Source: Lingula anatina (lineage: Eukaryota > Brachiopoda > Lingulata > Lingulida > Lingulidae). From it: a stretch of DNA of 64,000 nucleotides. Numbering within the stretch: position 1 is the stretch's first letter; each line of letters begins with the position of its first letter. The notes beneath the pieces were generated by a model. The model was not told the DNA's origin. It searched no databases and saw only the letters and a program-made list of their open reading frames with translations. Below, piece after piece: positions 53,525 through 64,000 of this stretch. A program made the translations under genes and the position numbers. The stretch lies in the NCBI RefSeq assembly GCF_001039355.2, contig NW_019775466.1:255143-319142 (forward strand), in the 5' to 3' direction.

Positions 53525-53784
53525 AGCGTTCCCATAAACCCATTGTACTGGCGGGATCGATCTAACTGTTCGGGAATTTTCGCTTAAATTGGAATTAGTA
53601 TGAGCGGCTTAAATGTCTGGTACGCCTATTTAAGCTGCTAGGGGGAAAGTAACGATAGTCAGTTACCCACTAGTTACTCGAGGGGGGCGTGCCAGACAAT
53701 TAAGCTGATTATATTGAAAGCACTTAAGAGAACCCTGCAGAGCTATATCGATCCACCTATAGTGCAATTGGTTAACGAGAACGC
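53525..53784. mobile_element. MITE, family shared with 19361-19568
   Basis: The ends GCGTTCCCATAAACC and GGTTAACGAGAACGC are imperfect inverted repeats. The internal GGCTTAA...GTCTGG...CGCCTA motif is shared with the element downstream of TRAF4. Non-coding. It lies in the TLR 5' region. Confidence 0.65.
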
Positions 53785-56090
53785 AGTCTTAGAGAGACAA
53801 GTTTTGTGGCAAATTAAAGTGAGTTTTGTAGTTTTTTTAACATCATGTAACTGAATAGGTCTTGACCGAAATATTAACACGTAGCGCTACAGGTGAAATG
53901 ACTTATTGACGTTAAATGTGTTTTTGACTAAAATGTTGAAATATTGTACACATGGGATACCTAAGGAAAATTAACAAAAGTACATTAAAAGGATGCTAAT
54001 TATAATAGTAATGACGATATTTGTAGTAAGTATAGAAATAAAAAAAATGATAAAAATAAAAAGCAAACAAACGGCGACGGAGGCCCGGGCCTGATTGTTG
54101 ATCTGGGTGTTTGAAATTCAGAAATTCATTCTTATAAAATGAGTTCAATTTGTAATTATTGGTTGTTGGTTCGATCAAACTACAGTTCTGCCTCTAAGCT
54201 TTCAACAGACACAGTAGATACTTAAGTATTTGTCAACAGCAATTACACTACATAAGTAAAAAAAGTACATTTACTTACACGGGCAATATCCACACACAGA
54301 ATGACTGAATTATTGGCCAACTTCAATAAAATGCACAAAACCATCTTGTCATTTAAACGTGACTAAGTAAATTACACTTAATTGCAATCGGAAGAAGAAG
54401 TTTAATGGGGTCTGTGTTTCTTATTATTGTCCTATTGATTCGTTTCTTAAATTAGACACCAACATTAAATAGTTGCTTGCGTCACAAAACTGAGTAAGCG
54501 AATATTTCCTGCGCGAGTTTCTTTCACGGAACTCATTATTGTCAACACCCCTAAGGTCAAGCCTCGTGCGCAATATCACCATAGGTTTAACACTTAAAAT
54601 ACTAAAACGAGACTTTTGTGTGGAAAAAGTGATTCATACCCTTTTCTCGATGCACTGTATTTTTAACTTACTTATTGACTATTACATCTTATTTTCAAAA
54701 AAATGAGGTCGGTTTCTTTTTTATTGGTGTTGTTAATTTTTGTTGTGACATAGTTAAATAAGACATGCGTCTCTTGTAAAAATATGTTACTAGATCGGTG
54801 AATTAACGAGTTGGACCCTAACTATTCTAACTTTTTCTACATTTTAAAACAAAAAAGGGGCATCTCTCTACGTAATGTAGAATTTCATACAAACGTTTCG
54901 AAACAAATGAAAACGAACTTTCGCGTTTGTCGCTGCTTATTCATTTGAGGATAACCAAATGCGGGTTGTAAACAATGGTTTATAGTCTTAAGTTTTTGGG
55001 AATACGCACGATTACGAAAGATGATAAAAGGTTGGGCAATGAATAAAATAAAAAGATGAATAAGTGTAAAAAAGGAGGCGGGAAATTCCCATCTTGCCAA
55101 ACATTTGTAAACGCATAGGTAATCTTAAAAGAAGCTAAGATTTAAGTCAATGAGAGTACCCATATTATCCAAATAATATTATTATGAAAAATGTGTACCC
55201 CTCCCTTTCATTTCTGTATTAATCTTCTCTATCTTTCCTTTTTGGTTTAGCAAATCGTGCTTTATTAATAGTACACGAAGTTTTCTTTAACAAGATCACA
55301 TTTTCCTTTTAGAAGTAAATTGGTGTTATATTTGCAACGAGGATTGTGCATTTTGCATTCAAGGTAGAAAGCGGAACTCTATGATACTTATATCACCTGA
55401 GTCACCCGCATACCTGGCGGCCATGATACTACATCTACCTGTTTACACCGCGACACAACCTGCCTGGCCAATCAGAGAGAGCCTTTTTACCGGGCGCTCA
55501 AGAGGTCACCTGAGCTTATAATAGCTGAACCTTTATTGACTCAGCTTTGAAGGGGCTCTCTGAGGTGGTGGTAAACAACTTGACAGACATTAATGTGTAT
55601 TGTTCTTTTGATCTATTTTTTTCATGGCGAGCATTTTAAAGATTTATGTAAAGATGTTCTTTTCTTTCAATTCATTAAAACCGCAAGTTTGATAATTAGC
55701 CCACATTTTCACACCAAGTAAACAAGAACGAATTGACTTACTTTTACAGACTTATCAAAACCTGATTGTCACTGTTGCTTTATTCATAGTTTAACTTTCT
55801 CTTTCTCGGTGTCTATGAGCCTTTTGTCACAATTGGAAACATGAGCTTAAAAATATCATTATCAATTTTCTTATTCAAAGTGATTCAGTCATAATGGTTC
55901 CAGATGATGTGTATGTCCTTAAATACTTGGTTTCAGCTTCTGGGTAGCTTAGGACAGCCCACTTACACTACCTGTGCCTACCCCCTTTATCCGGCCCCTT
56001 TCGTTTAGCACACCTGAATAACAATGACCGGCCATGCTGTCTCAGCCTGAAAGCTATTTCAGTTATCTCGATTTGAATAGGTGACTCACA

Positions 56091-56102
56091 GCGGCCATCT
56101 TG
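56091..56102 (-). promoter_or_regulatory. YY1-like site upstream of Cache/EGF gene
   Basis: GCGGCCATCTTG resembles the reverse complement of the AAGATGGCGGC YY1 consensus, and similar sites are common near transcription starts. It lies 104-115 bases before the ATG at 56206. Motif match only. Confidence 0.3.
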
Positions 56103-56205
56103 AAAAATTATTACAAGGCTGGATATTTGAAATATCTCTGCTTTTAGTCTTTTTTATATGGCCATTTGACGAATATTTCCATGCTGTGAATATCAGGAGG
56201 GGAGA

Positions 56206-58899
56206 ATGGCATACCAAGGAGCTTTGGCGGTGATTTTGGCAGCCGCTCTAGCCGTGATGGTGAACGGTGGACCATTCGATTGGATGACGGAGGATAGTTT
56301 TGACCAGCTAGACAGGATGATGAACGCGGTCACAGCAGAAAACTGTGAGACGAAGCCAGCTTCGGCTTTGAAACTACCAACCTCTGTGGTCACACATCAG
56401 CCGAGAGCCAACGATTTGCTCTCCCAAAAATTCTTTGCAAACAGGACTAGCATGATTCATTTGCATAACATGGCGCTCAGTCGCTCATTTTATCTCAGTT
56501 ATATGAACTACAAGGCAAACGAGTCTTGGAATTTCGGCCAACAACCAGGATTTCTATATTATTACATGTCTTTAGCAGCAGATGTAGGAGCCAATCCTGG
56601 ATGGATAAACGGGAGCTCGGTGTATTTCGAGTACAACCTCACATTCCCGAATTTTTACAGCAATTTGCCGCTCAATCACACGCTCCTTTTATTTGGTCCA
56701 CACGCATATCGTTTGGACGACTATAAAGATCCGATGAACTGGCTCCGAGAGCCAACCAACAACACCATCAACGTGGTTGACATTGGGGCTGGTAGTGAGA
56801 GTAACTATACCAGCACTCAATATAAAACAAACGATTGGTACTCGCTTTTCTTACCAGATTTCTCTAAATCTGGAGACTCGTTGAAGAAGTTTACGTATTC
56901 ATACGCAATTAAATATTCAAACGAAACTGGTAAATTTGTAAGCAATGAATTTCAAGAAAAGACATTTTTTGGTCCACCAAATCCAAGCGCATTGGAGACG
57001 CAGTATCTCCCTGTATTGTACACTGCTCCGTATTTTGACTGTGGCAAGACCAACAAGTGGATTATAAGCGCTGTGTCCCCTGTGGTGGATCACCTGTCTC
57101 GATATCATGACTTTGATCATATAAGACGACCAAGGTTTGTATTAATTTCAGTAGACACTTTTAAAAGTTGTCATCTTAAAAATAAAGTAATGCTTTAATT
57201 TGAAGCATAAAGAGGGGCTGAATAGACCGTCAGACGTATAAATAATCTCACACATACATTTCCAAGTTTGGTGCAGTTTTTTTTTCTTTTTTTCTTTTTT
57301 TTTTGGGGGGGGGGATTGATGAAAAATATTTTTAATGTTAAAAGTCTTTTATGCGGGATTTTTTAGCCAAATCTCTTTCCTCGAGAAAAAAGCAAATTTC
57401 TCCTACTCACGCCAAAATTCTTTCCTCGAAAAAAAAAAGAAAAGAAAATTTCTCCCACTCACGAATCATTGCTCAATCCATCCCTGGATTCGATGTTTTG
57501 TTCTATTTTTAATTAAATAACTTAGTTCTAAGCGAATCGTGATTCATTTAGTTTAGACCGCTGTATCTTCCTGACTTCAGCAGAGAATATCGACATAGGG
57601 CCTTTTTATTTGAAGTGTTTTGTCGTTTTAAGGCCTGGATTGGGAAAGATAAGTAGCTTTTGTTGGATATGTAGACACGAAAATATGACTTTGGGGCATT
57701 TTTAACGCGTATAGTATACCTTAAAGAGGAAATGTCCCTGTGGCATCAGTGTAAGTGAACATTTCCTCTGTTGATATTTGTCATGTAATTGATGCCATGA
57801 AGCTGTATTGTGATTAGTGTGTTCTGCGATTTCTATCCACCTTATCTGAACACTGTGCAATGCATACTTTGATACTGCTTTTAATTTCATATCGTTTTTT
57901 ATTTTGAACTAAAAACATTTTTCAAATTCGCTAATTACATACCATGCCCAATACCGTTTAACTTATGTTCTATGTATTTTGAGCAGACTGTGCACATAAC
58001 TCAAAATATTTATTTTTAAGAAGAAAAATCGAGATCGCAAGAAAACAATCTGTTTTTTTTTAACAGTAAGAGTAATAGGAACCAAGCAGCACTGAAGAAC
58101 ATATTGCCATTGCAGTGTAGATGGATTGTCGTTACCATGGTTATTAGTTATGTGGCATGCGATAGCACATGCACTCAATAGCGTTTAATAATCGTCGAAA
58201 GTTTTCGTCTTACCTCTGGCGTTATTCTCCCGCATGTCTTCTTATATGTGAAAACAATTCCGAAGAGTAAAACTGAAACTTGCAACAGATAGCCTGCAAG
58301 CAACAAACTGTGTGGATGCTTAATGTCTCCATCCTCGACTCAAACGATGCTCTTAAATTGTGACATTTTCTACTTTTTAGAAATATTTTATTTTAATTTT
58401 TATTTTTGGTCGTTTTTTTAAGTCAGAGAGAGATTGCTGTGAAGGGCACTTAACATGTTTTTACATTTTTGTTGACTTAAGCTTTGCAGCATATATAACT
58501 TTTGCTGTCATATAAAATTTTGTATCTATAGTTATCAGCTGCAGAGTTCTTTTGTTATCCACACACCAGTCGACAGTCACCAAGTGCAATATCTGTACCG
58601 GGTTGTTCTCATGCTCCGAATGTCTCACGCACATTGAATTGTCGGCAAGAGCTATTTTTCAATGATATAATGAAATACATAAATACTAAGATATAAAAAA
58701 GTTATTAAATTAAAGATAAAAATGAATGCTTGAATGGATGTATTTTAGGTACTCTGCGGTTGTTACAATGGATATGGATTTTCTGCGGATCGACTTCAAT
58801 CCATGTCCAATAGGACAGGGAAATCCCATCCCCAACTTTCTGGCAGGGACAGCTCGCTGCAAACCCACCACCATGGTATGGAGAGTTGGTCCACATGGA

Positions 58900-58930
<31 letters not shown>

Positions 58931-61900
58931 GGAGGGGGGGTATAAATCATAACTAAAGGGCCAGGGGTGTATGGGGTGGGGTTGGGAAACGATTTGGCAA
59001 TTGTTAACTTGAGCATACTTGTTTAACTATGTCTTCCTAATAATAGTTGTTTGGTAGATGCCACTTATTACGTATATCAAATAATTGGAATAAACTTTGT
59101 AAGCTGAATGAAATAATAATCTCAAAACACCATACTCGTGGATATACTGCCATTCCTTTCTTTTTGATTCTTATGTGTAAGTTACATTTTCAAACAGTAA
59201 GATGCCTTTTCCTTTTGTTGTCAGTGTCAGCCGCTGTCCGGGTTCGGCTTTCAGCGTGGTGGCTACGAGTGTGTGTGCCGCCCAGGGTATCGCCTGCCAC
59301 ACTGGCAAAATGGCGCTTTCCAGGGAGTGGACATTGAACTCGCTACCACAGAAGAATACAAAAATGGCTTCGACTGTTTACCTGTGGGTTGTGAGTATCC
59401 ATTTACAAAACAAAATTTCATACGTTATTGATTGAATTGGAGGCTGAGTATAACTGATCATCGCTGCCTGATCTTCACTGATAAGAGATGGTATAATGTC
59501 ATTTTCTTTCAATTTTTACCTTCACTTTATTTTTTTTAGTTCCTGTATCACAGCAATTTATAAAACATTTCTATACAGGTTATTGCAAATTTGGGGATAT
59601 TAATCAGGAATGGGACCGTACTTTTCCATCTGAAAGAGAATCCCAAATAATGTTGGAATCCATAATATCTTTTTTTTTTCTAGACCGCATGGTGGTCCCT
59701 CAAATTCAAAACAAAGAAGGTGGCCCATCCGGTGGTGTCATCGTAGAGAAATTTACTACTACTACTACCACCACGACCACCACCACTCCACGGCCTGTGA
59801 CCACGACAGCTGCCCCCGTAACGCCCAGTAACAACACTTCTAGCGGGCGTAGGAAGCGAAGCATTGCCGCTCATGCTCCGAAAGATGTCCTGGACGCTAT
59901 AGAGCTCAATAAAATGAGAGAAGAACTGAGAAAGAAGCGTAGGGTCGCCAGCAAAATCCGCCAAGAAGACGTCGAAATCATAAAACGCAATAAGAGGAAG
60001 ATCAATAAGGAGAAAGAAAGACAAGAAGTCAAACGCCGACGCAAGCGAGAAGCTGTGGTTCAAGCCTTCAACGAGGAGTCCAGCATTCGTGTGAACCTTC
60101 TTATCGAAAAGATGGACAGTGTAACCAGTGCAAACTGCAGGTCCAAGACACAGGAGGAGTTAGAGCTGCCAGGAGATATGGCGTACGGGACAAAAGAACA
60201 GTTTGAAAGTCAGGGCCGCGTGGCTGTTCGTCTGGCCCAGTTTCTCAGCAACTTTATGCAGAACGTAGACGAAAAGGAAGATTTTGGAAACTTGTTGGGT
60301 GATAATAAGCTGCACGTGGAGCAGATGTTTGGCGAGGTTGGAAGTAACGTGATGGGCAATGTTGAGATCTCCGGTTGCGGTGTGTTTTTTGACCATAACA
60401 AATTCCTGGAAAGAAATGGCACCATGAGATCTTACTTTGGCCCTTATGCCTGGAAGTCCTTGGGAGACCAATATTTGGCTGTAGACTTTGCAGGTACACA
60501 AGTCTTCTTACATTTCTACTCGTCTTGTATCAGCCTTTATAATCCAAAATACAATCGCATTGGCAGATAAAAAGGTATTTAAAACACGCTGTAAAATTAT
60601 GACAGTGGCAATCTACATATTACTCACTACGGAAATGTGAGAAAGTAAGTGCAATTCTTATGACTTTTACTCACTTTAAATCAAATTGTCTTTTTTTTCA
60701 AACAGGAGACCCAGAAGGCTATGCAGACGAGGTTTGGTTTTCAGACGTGAGAGACCGCTGGAGGGCCAACACCTACGGGCTGACGCGTTTTACAATGAAT
60801 CCTTGGATGAGAGCTGATATTGCTGGTACGAATAACCATTTGTCTGAGATGTTATAGGCATTTAAAATTCTTGCCATTTAATTTAGTTCATGTTCTGAAC
60901 AATTTTATTTTTATTTGGTGATAATAATTGTTTAAGCTGGATATTTATATATTCTCTCTAGGCACTGCACTGAGGAAATTTGACCAATATCCACTCTTCT
61001 ACTATGCGGCTTCTTATGAGCTTGGGGAGTGGTTCGGGCCTTACTTTGATTGTGATGGATACGTGGATGATTGGCTCATGACTTACTCTGTCCCTTTCTT
61101 TGGTCTTAACTCCCTGAAAAGAATTGAATTCAAGTAAGTACGGCAACGTGTATTTGTCTCTATTCAGACAAGGAGGGAACATAATATTATTTACTTTTAA
61201 TGCTTTCTCATTTTGGCCTAATGGAGACCTTCATTCCTGTTAAATTTATCCTAAATGTATACAGCGCCTACTGTTATTTAGTTTTTATTTTCTTGTGTAG
61301 AAAATAGCACACCTAAGATAATCTGTACTATGATGAAATTCCAATATTTTAGGGGCGTGGTCATCGTTGACGTAAAACTGCGAGATCTCGACATTAACCA
61401 GTGTCCCCAGGAGTTTTATGTGCCTAATGCTTTCAAAGGAACTGCACGTTGCGACTACGAATCCACATACGTAAGTAACATCTCCCTCTTTCTTTTTATT
61501 CTCAACAAATGCTCTTTATGTTTTTTGTACTAAAGGATAGTACAGTGTAACTGATGGATTTTTCATATTCAAAGACGCCAGTTTGCAGAGCAGAATTGAG
61601 AGCCTCTCTCTCTTGGCACTGGCGGAATGATCACGTGAAACTCCATAGTGATTTTTCCCTGGTGCCAACCGAGGTGGGTTCTACTAACAGCATGCCACAT
61701 CTTCCCTGAGTGAGTGTTAGTGCTGAAGTTGTATGTTTCTTTTTCCTACCTTCACGATAACCCATATAACACGAATAACAGGCGACGCATTATAGATAAG
61801 AGTACTGGTTGAAATCAGCTATTCCTCATTCCACGGTGTTCTTTGAATTTAATCACATTATGTTTTTGAAAGAAATTTTAACTGTTTTTCATTTTACTAA

Positions 61901-62840
61901 TAACTGCCGTGTTAGATTAAATTAATTGCGGATGGTCCAGCAACATGAAAAGCATACGAACAGTCGTCAGTAATAAAAAGGTGGTAATACAGACAATAAG
62001 CAGTTTTTTGTGGCCTTATAATGAAATTTCTTAATAGTAATCAAAACTCAGCAGTGATCAATAGATATTGAAGTCGCAATGGACAGCGTAATTGTAGGCT
62101 AACACTCAGTATTCACCTTATCTCCGTAAAGCGCCACGGGTGCTAGGGTAAATAGTACCAGCAGTCATATAATGGCTGATATTTAAGTGTGTCGACGTCG
62201 ACTTGAGGGTGTCATTCATATGTTATCATTGAACCAGGTATTCATTTTACATTAACAGTGCAAATTCGAGCCCAGCCAGAAGTTTGAGAAGGGTGGTTAC
62301 AAGTGTGAGTGTAAGCAAGGCTACGAGTACCCGTTTATTGATCAGGGATGGTACTTCGACGGAAAGGAAATGGAAGAAGAGTACAGGAAACTGAAACTGG
62401 GAATATTTTCAAGGTGAGTGTTCCCGCAAAGTACTCCCCTCACTTGGTACCGACATTGCTTGCTGAACGGCAATTTTAGGAACATGCAAGGCATATGTCT
62501 GTTTTGTGGACAAATAACCTTTATCTTTTTAAACCATGCAGATTTAGATAATAGTTTACCTTTGAGTCAAACGTAGACTGCCCAGCGCAGTGATTTGCTT
62601 ATTTATTGCAAACTTAGTTACATATTAGCCTCTTTTTGTAAGCATTATTCACGTCATAGACTTCTATTTTGATCGTTGAATTAATAACCTAGGATTATGA
62701 AAGAAAAAAACTTGATACCTGTTTTTTTATTATCCAGATACGATACCCTCAAGTGTCGCATTGCTGGTGCCCCGAAGATAGCGAGCAGCGGAGTTATAAT
62801 GACAGTGCTAGCATTAATGTACATGTTGCTGAAAGAGTAG
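56206..62840 (+). CDS. Tandem Cache/EGF-like ectodomain protein, GPR158/GPR179-like, no 7TM
   Basis: Exons 56206-57134, 58749-58875, 59225-59390, 59684-60493, 60706-60825, 60962-61133, 61353-61470, 62259-62413 and 62738-62840 join in frame to 899 aa. The ATG has a good context (A at -3, G at +4) and starts a signal peptide (about 1-21). Module 1 (about 22-407) and module 2 (about 530-875) each have a Cache-like region with PYFDC, a DxNxCP motif, then an EGF-like unit (RGGYECVCRPGY and KGGYKCECKQGY). This order is that of the GPR158/GPR179 ectodomain. The linker holds 11 consecutive Thr (432-442) and two RRKR sites (463-466, 526-529) around a Lys/Arg-rich helix. The C-terminus (about 875-899) is small residues plus a hydrophobic run ending in KE, suiting a GPI signal or a single membrane span. 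Several N-glycosylation sequons are present. Ligand unknown; amino-acid sensing is inference from mGlyR (GPR158). Confidence 0.8.
57135..58748. other. Intron 1 of the Cache/EGF gene
   Basis: AT-rich with T- and G-runs at about 57279-57315 and a two-copy repeat at about 57363-57462. No gene seen. Confidence 0.5.
57363..57462. repeat. Two-copy tandem repeat
   Basis: Two units sharing TTTCCTCGA, an A-rich spacer and TTTCTCC-x-ACTCACG, each about 50 bp. Confidence 0.7.
58901..58927. repeat. (TG)n microsatellite next to an exon donor
   Basis: About 13 TG units beginning 25 bases after the exon 2 donor of the Cache/EGF gene. Intronic TG tracts near splice sites can affect splicing; that is inference here. 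Confidence 0.95.
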
Positions 62841-64000
62841 TCAGTCTTTTTATATATATGTTGCCTGTGGCTGGCTCTAGCATGAATGCAAGAGCAGTTG
62901 CTCTTTATTTCAAGCATTTATCACAACTTGGTTTTATTAAGTACATATTCAGATATAGTAGATCTTTTGTAGGTTTTAACTATACATTATACTTAAATTT
63001 TATACTTTACAAATTTTAACTCTTTTTCAGTTGTCGACAAATGTTTTTATTTACAAACTTCGGCATTTTTAAAATTTGCGTGGAATGTTTTATGCTGCAG
63101 AGGACAGTTAATATTAATCAGAACTCGAACTGGTATATCAATAACATGAAATGGATAACGGTTCTTTTTTCATTGGTAGTATCCTAATTCTCGTTATTCT
63201 ACCTGGATTGAGTGCGAGGAAAGAACTGTTTCCAATGTACATATGTTCAAAATATTTGATATTTTTGACCCGCACTAGTTTAATAGAAAATAGTGAAGAA
63301 AGCGTACTTGGTGCCATCTGTATATATATAAATATATATATATCAAAACTTTGCGTGTAAATATTTTCACATTCCGTTTGTTTGCACAAACTGCCTCTTG
63401 CCCACAAGATGGAGGTAATTAGTTATTTGAAAATTAATGTATTTGATTAGCAGTTGTGAAATTTTGTAGGCAACCATCCAAAATTCCTCTATGCAAGTTT
63501 ATATAATCTGTGAAAACAAATTATTTTTCTAATCTAAGTATCAAGAGCTTTTTTCTTCTTCACAGTCTTTAAGTTTAGGTCTAGACAATGGAAGCAAAAA
63601 TGAAATGCTGTACATATTTGACTTTGACTTAAAAGGTCTGCCTATAGCTTAGGAATGCTAAGGTTGGGAGGGGGGTCGCGGCCACTATCCATTGAAAATA
63701 TCAAATATTGTGCGGGTGTGAATTCGTCAGAGGAGAGAGTTGTTTTCTCCATATGTTGCTGTTTAGATTCAATATAATTACCAGCACTGGAATCCGAATG
63801 CCATGGCATTTTTCAAGCACGACCTACGTACCATAAACTCGTAAGGATACTAAGACGTGAATTATACTTTTCGTATGTTTGATAAAATATTTGTACAGAG
63901 GTATTGAAAAGAACGTGTAGCGTCTTTGCTGAAAAGGGAAATCTATTGATGCGGAGATGAAGATAAAACAGAAATAAACGCATTTCTGGAAAATCGTTTT
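62841..64000. other. 3' flank of the Cache/EGF gene
   Basis: AT-rich sequence probably including the 3' UTR. AATAAA at about 63974 is the last candidate poly(A) signal in the window. No further gene recognised. Confidence 0.4.

Larger units (their letters stand above)
53446..56205. other. Divergent intergenic region, TLR and Cache/EGF gene
   Basis: About 2.8 kb between two divergently transcribed genes. It contains the MITE at 53525-53784 and a higher-complexity stretch at about 55380-55560 with a CCAAT-like box (GCCAATCAG). A YY1-like GCGGCCATCTTG lies at 56091-56102, about 100 bases before the plus-strand ATG. Promoters for both genes probably lie here; exact starts are not visible. Confidence 0.45.

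Noticed and set aside
59680-60063. 127-codon minus-strand open frame
   Set aside because: Antisense shadow of exon 4 of the Cache/EGF gene, whose sense frame has clear motifs and splice junctions.
1-64000. CRISPR arrays, rRNA operons, prokaryotic operons or an integrated viral genome
   Set aside because: The sequence shows spliced animal genes with GT/AG introns. No regularly spaced repeats, rRNA or viral replication genes were seen.

Overview
This is AT-rich, intron-rich animal nuclear DNA. Six protein-coding genes can be assembled from exons with matching splice phases and consensus GT/AG borders. A Toll-like receptor, a TRAF4-type adaptor and a GPR158-like Cache/EGF ectodomain point to a bilaterian. 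The tandem secreted hydrolases, abundant short inverted-repeat elements and low GC fit a marine invertebrate, perhaps a lophotrochozoan. The species cannot be fixed from the sequence alone. One N at 3669 shows this is assembled genome sequence.

Layout: (1) 0.8-16.9 kb, plus strand: three tandem six-exon paralogues of a secreted endonuclease/exonuclease/phosphatase (EEP)-fold hydrolase with nSMase/DNase I-like motifs. Each carries an unusual cysteine-periodic insertion, and one copy has lost a conserved histidine. (2) 19.7-45.7 kb, minus strand: a complete seven-exon TRAF4 orthologue (463 aa) stretched over 26 kb by introns of up to 10 kb. (3) 45.8-50.3 kb: intergenic DNA with several inverted-repeat elements, one about 1.66 kb. 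(4) 50.4-53.4 kb, minus strand: a Toll-like receptor (910 aa) whose TIR domain is on a separate exon. (5) 56.2-62.8 kb, plus strand: a nine-exon gene for an 899-aa secreted or membrane-tethered protein. It has two tandem Cache-plus-EGF-like modules resembling the GPR158/GPR179 ectodomain, joined by a Thr-rich and very basic linker with two furin-type sites. It ends in a GPI-like or single-pass hydrophobic tail, with no seven-helix domain.

TLR and TRAF proteins belong to innate immune signalling, and secreted EEP hydrolases could have defensive or digestive roles, but functional linkage of these neighbours is inference. The most unusual items are the double GPR158-like ectodomain without a receptor core and the 16-residue-period cysteine insert in the hydrolase array. 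The rest is introns and intergenic DNA with microsatellites and non-autonomous inverted-repeat elements. I saw no rRNA gene, CRISPR array or autonomous transposase.
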